Shown piece after piece: positions 27,760 to 37,520 of a stretch of 64,000 nucleotides of DNA. The stretch is from Lachnospiraceae bacterium. GTDB taxonomy: Bacteria; Bacillota; Clostridia; Lachnospirales; Lachnospiraceae. Every line of letters starts with the position of its first letter. The stretch's first letter is position 1. The position numbers were made by a program, and so were the translations under genes. A model generated the notes under the pieces. That model searched no databases and had not been told where the DNA came from. It was given only the letters and a program-made list of their open reading frames with translations. The stretch is taken from NCBI GenBank assembly GCA_015057435.1, contig SVEJ01000001.1:1-64000 (forward strand), given 5' to 3'.

Positions 27760-28899
27760 TTAATACTCTTTTGCCACATGCAAATGTCGTGATACCGATA
27801 GTACCATTCCCATTTCAACCAAAACCATAATCATCGCAGTACCACCATAACTAATAAACGGTAACGGAACACCGGTAGGTGGTATACTATTGGTTACAAC
27901 GGCAATATTAATCAAAACCTGAGCAGCAATATGCGTCGTTAATCCGACAACCATCAATGCCGCAAATAAATCCTCGGTATTAAATGCAATGACGATACAA
28001 CGCCATATCAAAAATGCAAACATACCAATCACGCATACCGCTCCAAAAAGTCCCAATTCTTCACACACAACCGAGAATATATAGTCATTATGTGACTCTG
28101 GTATAAATCCCAGTTTTTGAATACTTTGACCAAGACCTTTTCCAAAAAGACCTCCCGAACCAATTGCATACAAAGATTGTAACGTCTGATATCCCTTATC
28201 ATATTTTTCAGGATTCAACCATATGCTAATACGTTCGAGTCGATATGATGCTATCATCAAAAAGAAGCCCATGATAACTACAACTCCGGCTCCTATTACA
28301 GCAAACTGTTTAATATTCGGACTGGTTACAAAAACAACAACAAACACAATCATTGCACATATAATTGCAGTACTTAGATTTTCCAATGCAATCAATATAA
28401 TAGCAACAAACGGCCATGCCGCAATCATGCAAATCATCTTAAACTCTTTTATTCTTGCTGCATGTATCGTACACATATGCGCCGTAAAAATCGCAACTGC
28501 TGATTTGGCAACCTCTGACGGCTGAAACTGTAGCGGACCAATCTGAATCCATCGAACAGCACCATGCGAAGCAACTCCAATTACTTGCACGGCAGCTAAC
28601 AGCACAATCGTCACAGTCAAATACATTAACGATAAATTTTTCCATGTTTTGTAATGAAGAAATGATACCACAATCATCGCAGCAATTCCCAACAAGGCAA
28701 ATAAGCCCTGTCGAATCAGATAATATGCAGCATTTCCTTCTCTTAATTGTGCCGTATAAGAACTTGTGCTATATATCATCACTAATCCAAACGCCACAAG
28801 AAACAACGTAACAAAAAATAACGGATAATCAAAATATTCACCTTTGTAAACATATTTTGGGAAAAATCCAAAAATCCCTTTTGATTTTTTCTTTGCCAT
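27760..28899 (-). CDS. ftsW: septal peptidoglycan glycosyltransferase FtsW (SEDS)
   Basis: SEDS-family polymerase that works with a class B PBP at the septum. 379 residues with about ten transmembrane segments. Family landmarks are WIQIGPLQFQPSEVAK, PESHNDYIFSVVCEELG and GVPLPFISYGG. It lies 3 bp after murD and precedes murA by 91 bp. Confidence 0.95.
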   Translation of the reverse strand: MAKKKSKGIFGFFPKYVYKGEYFDYPLFFVTLFLVAFGLVMIYSTSSYTAQLREGNAAYYLIRQGLFALLGIAAMIVVSFLHYKTWKNLSLMYLTVTIVLLAAVQVIGVASHGAVRWIQIGPLQFQPSEVAKSAVAIFTAHMCTIHAARIKEFKMICMIAAWPFVAIILIALENLSTAIICAMIVFVVVFVTSPNIKQFAVIGAGVVVIMGFFLMIASYRLERISIWLNPEKYDKGYQTLQSLYAIGSGGLFGKGLGQSIQKLGFIPESHNDYIFSVVCEELGLFGAVCVIGMFAFLIWRCIVIAFNTEDLFAALMVVGLTTHIAAQVLINIAVVTNSIPPTGVPLPFISYGGTAMIMVLVEMGMVLSVSRHLHVAKEY

Positions 28900-28902
28900 C
28901 GA

Positions 28903-30267
28903 TTACGCTCCTATCTGATTTACATACTCTTTAAACATATCTCCACGTTGTTCGTAATTATCAAACATTCCCCAGCTGGCACATGCAGGTGATAACAAAA
29001 CAGCCTCACCTTGTTGTGCTTCACGCTGTGCTAATAAAACCGCTTCTTTCAAATCATTAGCAAAAAGTACATCATAAAAGCCAAGACGATTCGCTGTATC
29101 TGCAATCATGGTTGCCGTCTGACCGATTAATATCAGTTTCTTAACTTTATCACCGAAACTTTGAATCCACTCATCAAATGCAACACCTTTATCATATCCT
29201 CCACCAATTAAAACCGTCTTCCGATTCATCGCAAGAATTGCTTTGATTGCTGCATCCGGATTCGTTCCTTTTGAGTCATTATAATATGTAACACCATTCA
29301 CTTCACGCACAAACTCGATACGATGCGCAACGCCCTTAAATTCTTTGATAGTATCAACAATTATCTCTAGCGGAATACCCATATAATATGCAATCGCGAT
29401 GCCTGCCATATAGTTTTCAACATTATGCGCACCTAATAAACGCAGGTCCTTCAAATCAATAACCTTTTGCTCATTTCCGTCTTGCTTTATTACAATCGCA
29501 TCCTGCTTAAGACATATTCCTTCATCTAGTTCATGCAACCTACTAAAAAAGATAACGTTTGCCTTTACTTTTTTATCATTTGCCATCAATCTCGTTGTCT
29601 CGTCATCATAGTTTAATACAAGATAATCATCCTTGGTTTGATTCTTACAAACATCCAATTTAACAGAAGCATAGTTTTCCATTGTATAATGACGATCCAA
29701 ATGATCCGGCGTCACATTTAACACTGCACTAACATGAGGTCTAAAATCCACAATCGTCTCCAACTGAAACGAAGAAACCTCAGCTACAACATAAGAATCT
29801 TCATTCATTTCAAGTGCTACTTCTGTATAAGGAATTCCAATATTACCTACTGTAAAACTATTATCTGTATAACGTTTAAATATCTCTCCAACCAAAGATG
29901 TTGTTGTTGTTTTCCCATTCGTTCCGGTGATCGCAGCCAAATTACCGGCTGACATCTTATATGCAAGTTCTATCTCACTCCAAATCGGAATATTGTTCTC
30001 CCTCACCGTATTAGCAATTGGTGAATCAATCGCAACACCCGGACTGATTACCATCAAATCAATTTGTGAAAGTAACGCTTCATCTACTTTTCCAAGCGCA
30101 ACACGGATACGCTCTCTTTCAGAAAACTTAGAGAGTAATTTTTCTATATCCAGTGAAACATTATCATCATAAAAGATAACAGACGCTCCTTTTTCCAATA
30201 ATAATTTTCCTGCATTTATTCCACTTTTCCCGGTTCCAACTACAAGTACTATTTTTTGAAAATCCAC
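28903..30267 (-). CDS. murD: UDP-N-acetylmuramoylalanine--D-glutamate ligase
   Basis: Adds D-glutamate to UDP-MurNAc-L-alanine in the cytoplasm. A GTG start follows AGGAGG. 454 residues: a UMP-binding N-terminal domain, the ATP loop ITGTNGKTTTTSL (about 114-126), HLDRHYTMENYASVK, and a C-terminal ligase domain with NDSKGTNPDA. It follows mraY by 12 bp. Confidence 0.97.
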   Translation of the reverse strand: MDFQKIVLVVGTGKSGINAGKLLLEKGASVIFYDDNVSLDIEKLLSKFSERERIRVALGKVDEALLSQIDLMVISPGVAIDSPIANTVRENNIPIWSEIELAYKMSAGNLAAITGTNGKTTTTSLVGEIFKRYTDNSFTVGNIGIPYTEVALEMNEDSYVVAEVSSFQLETIVDFRPHVSAVLNVTPDHLDRHYTMENYASVKLDVCKNQTKDDYLVLNYDDETTRLMANDKKVKANVIFFSRLHELDEGICLKQDAIVIKQDGNEQKVIDLKDLRLLGAHNVENYMAGIAIAYYMGIPLEIIVDTIKEFKGVAHRIEFVREVNGVTYYNDSKGTNPDAAIKAILAMNRKTVLIGGGYDKGVAFDEWIQSFGDKVKKLILIGQTATMIADTANRLGFYDVLFANDLKEAVLLAQREAQQGEAVLLSPACASWGMFDNYEQRGDMFKEYVNQIGA

Positions 30268-30279
30268 ACGCTCATCCTC

Positions 30280-31239
30280 CTATAATGCTACCAAACCAAT
30301 CAGGCAAAGAATTGCCGTTACAATTGAAAAAATAGCAACAACCTTCGTTTCAGGCCATCCGCACAACTCAAAATGGTGATGAATCGGTGCCATTTTGAAA
30401 ACTCTTTTTCCTGTCTTTTTAAACCATACCACCTGAATCATTACCGATATCACTTCAAACAGATATACAAATCCGACTATCACAATAAAAATAGGCATCT
30501 TTAACATGATTGCTGTAGATGCAATCAAACCACCCAAAGCAAGAGAACCCGTATCGCCCATAAACACCTTAGCCGGATATACATTAAATACTAAAAATCC
30601 CAACAATGCACCGACTGCTGCACACGTAATAGGTTCTAATCCGGAATTCATACCAATTGCCACAACTGTAAAGAATGTAGCAGTTAATACAGTAATAGAA
30701 GACAACAAACCGTCTAAGCCGTCCGTGAAATTTGTACCATTAACCGTTCCAATCAAAACAAAAAATAAAAACGGATAAAACCAAAATCCCAAATCCCATT
30801 CGTATCCGTTAGTAAACGGAATGATTACACTCGTTCCAACATCTGTGTAATTAGCAAGATAATACGCAAAAACTGCTGTAATCAAAAACTGTCCTACCAT
30901 CTTCTGCCATGCACGAAGTCCCATTGAACGTTTCATCACTACTTTGATGTAATCGTCCAAAAAACCCACGAGTCCAAATCCTAACGTCACAAATAATACC
31001 GGAAGAATAACAGGATTCTTCGCAACATAGAATAATGCAGTAATCACAATACTGCAAAGAATAATCAGACCACCCATTGTTGGAGTTCCTGATTTTTTCA
31101 AATGCGATTCCGGACCGTCATCTCGTACAAATTGACCGAATTTTAACTTTTTCAAAAACGGTATCATAACCGGACTCAAAACAACACTCACAAAAAATGC
31201 AATTAATACTGGTAACAAAACCAAAAAATCTAACTTCAT
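30280..31239 (-). CDS. mraY: phospho-N-acetylmuramoyl-pentapeptide transferase
   Basis: Membrane enzyme that makes lipid I from UDP-MurNAc-pentapeptide and undecaprenyl phosphate. The start at 31239 is used because GTAGGA lies 6 nt upstream; a longer frame of 13 residues has no support. About 319 residues with ten transmembrane segments. The motifs DDGPESHLKKSGTPTMGG, GFLDDYIKV, NGTNFTDGLDGL and the APIHHHFE loop near the end are all present. A separate promoter lies upstream. Confidence 0.96.
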   Translation of the reverse strand: MKLDFLVLLPVLIAFFVSVVLSPVMIPFLKKLKFGQFVRDDGPESHLKKSGTPTMGGLIILCSIVITALFYVAKNPVILPVLFVTLGFGLVGFLDDYIKVVMKRSMGLRAWQKMVGQFLITAVFAYYLANYTDVGTSVIIPFTNGYEWDLGFWFYPFLFFVLIGTVNGTNFTDGLDGLLSSITVLTATFFTVVAIGMNSGLEPITCAAVGALLGFLVFNVYPAKVFMGDTGSLALGGLIASTAIMLKMPIFIVIVGFVYLFEVISVMIQVVWFKKTGKRVFKMAPIHHHFELCGWPETKVVAIFSIVTAILCLIGLVAL

Positions 31240-31276
31240 AAACATTCCTACCCTTTTGTAATCTTTATTTGTATGC

Positions 31277-31347
31277 AAAACACAATACCTTGTGTTTTAT
31301 CTACGCACATACTACAATAGTATAATTCTTTTTCATCATTTTATCAA
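31277..31347 (-). promoter_or_regulatory. internal dcw promoter and leader hairpin before mraY
   Basis: On the minus strand TTGATA (31342-31347), 17 bp, TATACT (31319-31324). Its leader contains a perfect 9-bp hairpin, AAAACACAA around GGTA (31277-31298). This promoter could drive mraY-murD-ftsW-murA-ftsQ separately from mraZ. Confidence 0.6.
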
Positions 31348-31368
31348 CCTTATTAGTATGTTTTTCTT

Positions 31369-33120
31369 CTATTCTTCTATATAAGATTCCTCAATTCCAA
31401 GATACGGCAAAATATTCGAAAAAAGTTCTGCCATAACAGGTGCAGCAATTGTACCACCATAATATACTCCGACCGGTTCATCAATCATTACAATACCGAT
31501 AATTTGCGGATTATCTGCTGGTGCAAACCCTAGATACGACGAGATATATTTTCCGTTACCACGCGGCAGTTTTTCGGAAGTTGCGGTTTTTCCTCCGATA
31601 CGATAGCCTGCTACTTGCCCTTTACTTCCGGAACCTTCTTTCACAACCAATTCCAACAAGCGCTTCATATTATCAGTCGTCGTTTTTGAAACTGCATTTT
31701 CTTTTGTGGTATAAGAAAACTTCTCTTTGTTTTTTCCATTTTCATCCAATGTATACATACCAAAATGTGGAGTAACCAATGTTCCGCCATTCACAACTGC
31801 ACTCGCTGCGCGAAGCAATTGCAATGGTGTAATTTGAAATGATTGACCGAAACTCATTGTTGCAAGTTCAACAGCCTTGACATTTTCTTTCTTATGCATA
31901 ATGGATGAAGCCTCACCCGGCAAATCCACACCTGTTTTTTCAAACAATCCAAGTTTTTCATATGTTTTGTACATATCATCAACACCTACACGTGCACCAA
32001 CATCTATAAAAACCGGATTACAGGAATTCATAAATCCTTCAGTAAATGTTTCTAAGCCATGACCACCCACCTTGTGACATCTGATTTTTCTGTCATCAAC
32101 AACTCGAAATCCCGGACAAGAAAAACTATCTTCCAAACGAACAACATTTTCTTCCAACGCAGCTGTAGCTGTTACAAGTTTAAATGTTGATCCCGGTTCA
32201 TATGTGTCATTGATACAAAAATTCCTCCACATATTATTGAGTGCATCTTGTGTAGCTTTGCGATGATCTTTCTTATTGGTATCATCACAAGTCAGTTCTT
32301 GATTTAAAACCAAGTCATATGGTTCATTCAGATTATATTCCGGTACATTCACCATAGAATATATTTCTCCGTTTTGCGGATTCATTAAAACAATACTGAC
32401 CCGTTTAGCCTGTTTCGCCTTTAATGTTTTTAGCGCAACCTGTTGTGCATACTTTTGAATATTAACATCAATTGATATATATAAATTGTCACCATGAATT
32501 GGTTCAATTCTACTTTCCGCTTCATTTTCCAGCTCTTTTCCGTGCGCATTCGTCAATGTCAAAATACTACCAGGAACACCTGCTAATATTTCATCATAGA
32601 AAACTTCCAGTCCAACAATCCCTTGATTATCTGCACCTGTAAAACCAAGTACCTTGCTTGCGAGCGTATCATACGGATAATATCTTTTGTAATCTTCATC
32701 TATCATAACACCATCCAGATTCAAGTTCCGTAAGGCATCTCCTATTTCCTTATCCACATTACTCTTAATCTTTTCTCGAATTGTATTTGCTTGCACTTTC
32801 GGACGAACTTCTTTCTCGTCCATTTGCAAATACTTACAAAGTGCATTAACAACCTGATCTTCATCCGTTATCTGAGAATGAATCACCGAAACGGAACATA
32901 CGGACTTATTCCCTGCCAGTTCTATGCCATTTCTGTCATATATTACACCTCGTTTTGCTTTGATACTTCGTTCTCTGTCATGCAATGCCTGCGCTTTTTC
33001 AAGATAATACTGCGATTTTACAATCATCAGAAAACCAAGCCTGCTAATAAGCACTCCTGCAAGCAGAAGATACATCACGCCAAGAAAACAGATTTTTCTT
33101 CTATTATAGATTTTCGTCAT
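31369..33120 (-). CDS. class B penicillin-binding protein with a KTA variant motif
   Basis: Transpeptidase that cross-links peptidoglycan, with an N-terminal membrane anchor (about 11-33), a pedestal (RGVIYDRNGIELA) and a transpeptidase domain. The active Ser is S311 (GSTFK), followed by SCN at 366-368. The third motif reads GGKTATSEK (511-513) where the family has KTG. 583 residues without PASTA domains. It follows the other class B protein by 156 bp. One of the two is probably the septal synthase FtsI/PBP2 and the other SpoVD for the spore cortex; which is which is not decided by the sequence. Confidence 0.88.
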   Translation of the reverse strand: MTKIYNRRKICFLGVMYLLLAGVLISRLGFLMIVKSQYYLEKAQALHDRERSIKAKRGVIYDRNGIELAGNKSVCSVSVIHSQITDEDQVVNALCKYLQMDEKEVRPKVQANTIREKIKSNVDKEIGDALRNLNLDGVMIDEDYKRYYPYDTLASKVLGFTGADNQGIVGLEVFYDEILAGVPGSILTLTNAHGKELENEAESRIEPIHGDNLYISIDVNIQKYAQQVALKTLKAKQAKRVSIVLMNPQNGEIYSMVNVPEYNLNEPYDLVLNQELTCDDTNKKDHRKATQDALNNMWRNFCINDTYEPGSTFKLVTATAALEENVVRLEDSFSCPGFRVVDDRKIRCHKVGGHGLETFTEGFMNSCNPVFIDVGARVGVDDMYKTYEKLGLFEKTGVDLPGEASSIMHKKENVKAVELATMSFGQSFQITPLQLLRAASAVVNGGTLVTPHFGMYTLDENGKNKEKFSYTTKENAVSKTTTDNMKRLLELVVKEGSGSKGQVAGYRIGGKTATSEKLPRGNGKYISSYLGFAPADNPQIIGIVMIDEPVGVYYGGTIAAPVMAELFSNILPYLGIEESYIEE

Positions 33121-33196
33121 ATAAGCTCCGAATTTCTTTTTAATAACTTATTACAAAGAAATGCATTATATGATTCATACCTGCTATAAATAACCC

Positions 33197-33232
33197 AGGC
33201 ATGATAGACCTCTCCCAAAGTTTATCATGCCT
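33197..33232. repeat. inverted repeat between the two PBP genes
   Basis: AGGCATGATA and TATCATGCCT, perfect 10-bp arms around a 16-nt loop. No U-tract follows on the minus strand, so it is not a standard terminator for the upstream gene. It may be an RNA-processing or stability hairpin. Confidence 0.5.
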
Positions 33233-33276
33233 TTACAATCAACAGAACCTGCCACCTATGGTTCATACTATATATC

Positions 33277-35445
33277 TTATTGTCCATCCTCCGGTACCGT
33301 TTCCGGCGTTTCTTCCGGTGTGGTTTCCGGTGTGGTTTCCGGCGTTTCTTCCGGAACATCTTCCGGGGTATTCTCCGGTGTGTCGCCTTCCGGATTATTA
33401 TTATCCGCTCCTTCTTCCGGAGCATCCTGATTCAAATCATTATTAATATCTTCTTCCGGAACATCACCATTATAAATCGGTGTTGCTGTCTGATCACCAA
33501 CATTCGGATCTCCTGCACTGTTTCCTTCCTCTGTCTGATATATATTCATATATGGAAGTAATTCCTCAAAAACACTTTGTGCAATGATTGTACCAAGACC
33601 GGAATTGGCTTGGTCCGCCACATTTGGCTCATCTACTGTAACATATACAACCACTTCCGGATTTTCTACCGGAGCAAAACCTATAAATGATAATAAATAC
33701 TTACCATTACCTCGTGGTAACTTCTCTGCAGTACCTGTTTTACCACCAATTGTATACCCTTCTACTTTCGCTTTTTGCGCTGTACCGGAATCTACTACAT
33801 CAAACAAGTCATCCCTTAGAAATGCTGATGTTTCTGATGAAATTGTTTTTCTGAGAACGGTGGGTTCAATATTGCGAATAACGCCACCATTTTCATCTAC
33901 AATCTGCTTAACCATATGCGGTTCATAATAGTCACCACCATTAATAACCGAACAAAATGCTGCACCAATCTGCATCATTGTAACTGTTAATCCCTGTCCA
34001 AACGATGATGTTGCCAACTCTACGTTGTTCAATCTGCTCTCATCATATATCAAACCGGACGCTTCACCGGTCAAGTCCACTCCGGTTCTTTTACCAAAAC
34101 CAAATACATCCTGATATTTTGAAAACGTTGTTCTTCCTTCTGCCAACGCAATACGCATCAACGCCACGTTACATGAATACATAAGCGATTGTTCTATTGT
34201 TAGAACGCCGTGACCACTATGATTATGACAATTAATCGTCCAATCTTCTACATCAAAACTACCCTCACAATAAAAGGTTTCATCTCCTTTAAGAACACTG
34301 TCTTCAAGCGCTCCTGCAATTGTAAACGTCTTGTACGTAGAACCCGGTTCAAAACCATCTGATATAATATAGTTACGCCATGCTTTGTTAAGACAAATCA
34401 AACGAAAATCATCCGGAATATTTTTCAGTTTTTCAGATGCAGCAATATCTTTATTCTCAAGCATTGCTTTTAAAACAGCCTTTTCTTCCGGAAGTGTCTC
34501 GTCCTCTTTAACAGAAAAATACCTTTTCACTTCTGAATCAGTAAGCAAATAATCAATATTTCTTGCTTCAAACATATATGCAATTGCACTGTCTTCATAT
34601 GCTTCATTCAAATCATAACTATTCGAATTCGCCATCGCCAAAACTTCACCGGAATTCGGATTCATAACCAAAACAGAAACGTTTCGTGCACCGGTTTCTT
34701 TCATAAATGCCTGAATCTTCTTCTCAACAATATTTTGTGCATTTGCGTCAATTGTCGAAACAACATTATAACCATTCACAGGAGCTTTTGTGGTACGTTC
34801 TAACGTCAACTCTTGCGTCAGGTAACCATACTCTCTGCCGTTAACACCATTGAGATCCTCACTATAACGACCTTCAATTCCACCTTGTCCCACATTACCG
34901 CTAACGGTAAATCCTAATGCGTGACAAGCAAGTGAACCATACGGATAATACCTCTCGTACTCTTCTTCAAACCATACACCTCTAACTTTTCTGCCCTCTT
35001 TGGTTGCAACAAATTCCTGGAATGGTTGAACTTTCTCATACGGAAGCTTTTTCAACATTTTTTTGTACAAAGAAGTATCATCTTCTAATGCTTCTTTCAA
35101 ATCTTTTTCCTTTAAATCAAAATATTTTGTCAAAGCGTCAAGGGTTGCTTCTTTCACCTCATCACTTTGCAAAATATTCTTCGGTTCAATAATTAAATTA
35201 TATACTTTCTCGCTTGTTGCGAGTTGCGTTCCGTTTCGATCTAATATATCTCCGCGGCGATATGGTATCTCGATACTATCATAGCTTTGTTGTGCTAACA
35301 CAATCTTCTCGTACCTTTTTCCATCTTTTGCATTTATGTATATCATTCTTCCTATCAGAACTAAGAATCCGAGCAATACGCAACCTGCGACAAACAATAG
35401 CTTATTCTTCATTCTTTGTAGGAATCGTTTTCTTCTTCTTGCCAT
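33277..35445 (-). CDS. class B penicillin-binding protein (FtsI/SpoVD type) with acidic Pro/Thr/Glu tail
   Basis: Peptidoglycan transpeptidase of about 722 residues. The start at 35445 (ATG) is preferred to a TTG 12 bp earlier because GGGTGAT precedes it. A basic N-terminus and membrane anchor (about 15-38) are followed by a dimerisation domain (RRGDILDRNGTQLA) and a transpeptidase domain with SxxK at GSTYK (near 370), SCN (near 425) and KTGTAEK (near 570). An insertion of about 60 residues precedes the SxxK motif. The last 65 residues are a low-complexity tail of Glu, Pro, Thr and Asn, in place of PASTA domains. It lies directly after ftsL. Confidence 0.9.
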   Translation of the reverse strand: MARRRKRFLQRMKNKLLFVAGCVLLGFLVLIGRMIYINAKDGKRYEKIVLAQQSYDSIEIPYRRGDILDRNGTQLATSEKVYNLIIEPKNILQSDEVKEATLDALTKYFDLKEKDLKEALEDDTSLYKKMLKKLPYEKVQPFQEFVATKEGRKVRGVWFEEEYERYYPYGSLACHALGFTVSGNVGQGGIEGRYSEDLNGVNGREYGYLTQELTLERTTKAPVNGYNVVSTIDANAQNIVEKKIQAFMKETGARNVSVLVMNPNSGEVLAMANSNSYDLNEAYEDSAIAYMFEARNIDYLLTDSEVKRYFSVKEDETLPEEKAVLKAMLENKDIAASEKLKNIPDDFRLICLNKAWRNYIISDGFEPGSTYKTFTIAGALEDSVLKGDETFYCEGSFDVEDWTINCHNHSGHGVLTIEQSLMYSCNVALMRIALAEGRTTFSKYQDVFGFGKRTGVDLTGEASGLIYDESRLNNVELATSSFGQGLTVTMMQIGAAFCSVINGGDYYEPHMVKQIVDENGGVIRNIEPTVLRKTISSETSAFLRDDLFDVVDSGTAQKAKVEGYTIGGKTGTAEKLPRGNGKYLLSFIGFAPVENPEVVVYVTVDEPNVADQANSGLGTIIAQSVFEELLPYMNIYQTEEGNSAGDPNVGDQTATPIYNGDVPEEDINNDLNQDAPEEGADNNNPEGDTPENTPEDVPEETPETTPETTPEETPETVPEDGQ
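33296..33425. repeat. short degenerate repeats encoding the PBP tail
   Basis: Tandem 12-18 bp units of the type TTCCGGNGTNTCTTCCGG encode the Pro-Glu-Thr repeats at the C-terminus of the PBP. Such tracts vary in copy number between strains. Confidence 0.6.
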
Positions 35446-35459
35446 TTCATCACCCAATC

Positions 35460-35939
35460 TTACTCAACTGGTACATCCTTAAACTGTTTTACGTAGTCAG
35501 GATTACTTGCTTCATACGAAATAACTTGTCCTGTTTTTGGATACACCATATGAAGTTCATTAATTGCAACATCATATATCTTTGGCAAATCCACTGAACT
35601 TTCAAGACGTTTACTTGTTTCGTTATTCGTATCCGTCAGTTCATTCAATGTACTCTCTAACGTTGCAATCGATCTTCTTTGTTCTGATATCTCAGCCTGA
35701 ATCGATAACATATTCACACATGACACAAACAAAATTGTTGTTGCAACCATCAAACAAACTGTATATTTCAAATCAAAAGCTCTTGCTCTGCTTGAATTTC
35801 TGCTTACTCGTTCATTGACCTTTTTTTCCTGCTGCTGTTTTGGTCTCTCAATCCTTTGAGGTACTGTATTCAATTGTCTTGCTGTGTTACCTTCAATATA
35901 ATACTGTCTTTGTTGATTTCTAGAATTCACTGCTTTCAT
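35460..35939 (-). CDS. ftsL: FtsL-like division protein
   Basis: Protein of 159 residues with a basic, Gln/Arg-rich cytoplasmic region (1-55), one transmembrane segment (about 59-80) and an extracellular coiled coil (85-120). This layout and its position between rsmH and the first PBP identify FtsL, which scaffolds FtsQ/DivIC and the septal synthases. Sequence similarity in this family is low, so the call rests largely on layout and position. Confidence 0.82.
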   Translation of the reverse strand: MKAVNSRNQQRQYYIEGNTARQLNTVPQRIERPKQQQEKKVNERVSRNSSRARAFDLKYTVCLMVATTILFVSCVNMLSIQAEISEQRRSIATLESTLNELTDTNNETSKRLESSVDLPKIYDVAINELHMVYPKTGQVISYEASNPDYVKQFKDVPVE

Positions 35940-35999
35940 TCCCCTCTTTTAAATACATTTATCATCCGTGATATTTTTATATATTTCACTCAATACCAA

Positions 36000-36941
36000 T
36001 CATGCTCGTTCGAAGATTCTTAGTTTCGCACTCTTACTTCTTCGATTCTCCTCTAATTCTTCCTCAGATGGTAATATCGGTTTCCTTGTGACCACTTTTC
36101 CTTTGGAAACATTACCACACACACATTTAGGAAAGTTGGGAGGGCATGTACAAGGATTTTCATTATTTCTAAATATCCTTTTTACAATCCGATCTTCTAA
36201 CGAATGGAACGTAATTATGCAAATTCGGCCCCCTGGGTTTAAAAGGTCTATCATTTGGTCGATGGATTGCTCAAGAATGGTCAGTTCCTGATTTAATTCA
36301 ATCCTGATAGCCTGAAATGTTCTTTTCGAAGGGTGCCCTCCTGCAGACCTAGCTCTAATTGGTATAGCAGCCTTAATTATGTCATTGAGCTCAAATGTTG
36401 TCTCAATGGTTTTTTGTTCTCTGGCTCGGCATATATGCTTTGCAATATTCTTTGCAAACTTCTCCTCACCATAGTCACGAATCGTTCTGAAAAGTTCCAT
36501 TTCAGAATATTCATTAATAATATCTTTAGCAGTTTTTACCTGCCTTTGATCCATTCTCATATCAAGAGGTGCATCCTCTCTATATGTAAATCCTCTATCC
36601 GGTGTATCTAACTGATAGGAGGACACCCCCAAGTCCAATACAATTCCATCAACGCCGTTGATATTCAGATCTGCAAGAACTTGAGGGGCTTTTTGATAAT
36701 TACTTCTTACAATGTCAATCTTTACTTTATCTTGATATGGTAATAGACGGATGCCTGCCGCCTGAATGGCAGCTGCATCCTGGTCTATTCCTATGAACCT
36801 GGCTTTATCGGATAAACGCTCACATACATAAAATGCATGTCCTCCACCACCTAGTGTACCATCAACATAAGTGCCGTCTTTTTTAATATTCAAGCCTTCT
36901 ATCGTTTCTTCAAGCAACACTGACTTATGCGAAAATTCCAC
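36000..36941 (-). CDS. rsmH: 16S rRNA (cytosine-1402-N4) methyltransferase
   Basis: Methylates N4 of C1402 in the ribosomal decoding site. 313 residues with the SAM motif [12 protein letters not shown], the long [16 protein letters not shown] loop, RRIAPRSAG-like substrate segment ([21 protein letters not shown]) and a final [10 protein letters not shown]. It is second in the dcw operon, 32 bp after mraZ, as in most bacteria. Confidence 0.97.
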   Translation of the reverse strand: MEFSHKSVLLEETIEGLNIKKDGTYVDGTLGGGGHAFYVCERLSDKARFIGIDQDAAAIQAAGIRLLPYQDKVKIDIVRSNYQKAPQVLADLNINGVDGIVLDLGVSSYQLDTPDRGFTYREDAPLDMRMDQRQVKTAKDIINEYSEMELFRTIRDYGEEKFAKNIAKHICRAREQKTIETTFELNDIIKAAIPIRARSAGGHPSKRTFQAIRIELNQELTILEQSIDQMIDLLNPGGRICIITFHSLEDRIVKRIFRNNENPCTCPPNFPKCVCGNVSKGKVVTRKPILPSEEELEENRRSKSAKLRIFERA

Positions 36942-36973
36942 GTCTATCCTCCTTTGGATTATTCAATCCTTTA

Positions 36974-37420
36974 TCAAATAATGATTCCTAAATCCTCGAT
37001 TCCCTGTGCTAATTCATTGAAATCGATATCATCAATATTGTTCTTCTCTTCCCATTTCTCTTTGCTCCAGATTTCTGCACGTTCACCGACACCAACAACC
37101 GTAACATCCTTGGTAATACCGGCAAACTCTCTAAGTGATGCAGGAAGCAATATTCTTCCCTGATTATCAACCTCACAATCTGTTGCACCAGCCTGGAAAA
37201 ATCTCTTGAACTTTCTTGAACTTTCATTAGTCATAGGAAGCTGTCTTAATTTCCCTTCGAAAATTTCCCACTCATCATTCGGATAAGCAAACAAGCATCC
37301 ATCCATTCCTCTTGTCACAACAAAAGAAATACCTAACTGTTCTCTTAACTTGGAAGGTACAATCAGTCTGCCCTTAGCATCAACGGAATGATTATATTCA
37401 CCTTTTAATCCTTTGGACAC
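36974..37420 (-). CDS. mraZ: transcriptional regulator MraZ
   Basis: AbrB-fold DNA-binding protein that represses its own dcw operon. The start is the GTG at 37420, with AGGAAGGTGG 5 nt upstream, which gives 148 residues, the normal length; a longer frame runs back through the operator and promoter and is not credible. Two copies of the fold are seen, each with the DNA-contacting pattern: VDAKGRLIVPSKLRE and VDNQGRILLPASLRE. Its operator repeats lie immediately upstream. Confidence 0.96.
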   Translation of the reverse strand: MSKGLKGEYNHSVDAKGRLIVPSKLREQLGISFVVTRGMDGCLFAYPNDEWEIFEGKLRQLPMTNESSRKFKRFFQAGATDCEVDNQGRILLPASLREFAGITKDVTVVGVGERAEIWSKEKWEEKNNIDDIDFNELAQGIEDLGIII

Positions 37421-37470
37421 GATTCCCACCTTCCTTTCTCTTTCTGTGATTTTCATGAATCTAACGGCAA

Positions 37471-37520
37471 ATCCACCACTATCCACCACTAGATACCACT
37501 TTCCACCACTTACATCCACT
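37471..37520 (-). promoter_or_regulatory. MraZ operator: five tandem 10-bp boxes
   Basis: Read on the minus strand from 37520: AGTGGATGTA, AGTGGTGGAA, AGTGGTATCT, AGTGGTGGAT, AGTGGTGGAT. All start with AGTGG at exactly 10-bp spacing. MraZ is known to bind GTGG-containing direct repeats with 10-bp period near its own promoter. The array starts directly after the -10 element, so bound MraZ would cover the transcription start. Confidence 0.88.

Noticed and set aside
33225-33561. Several overlapping frames rich in Arg, Gly or Val-Ser repeats in the region of the PBP tail
   Set aside because: They arise from the TTCCGG repeats of the real PBP gene read in other frames.
37471-37520. Five short direct repeats that could suggest a CRISPR array
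   Set aside because: The units are 10 bp with no spacers and lie at the mraZ promoter; they are MraZ operators.
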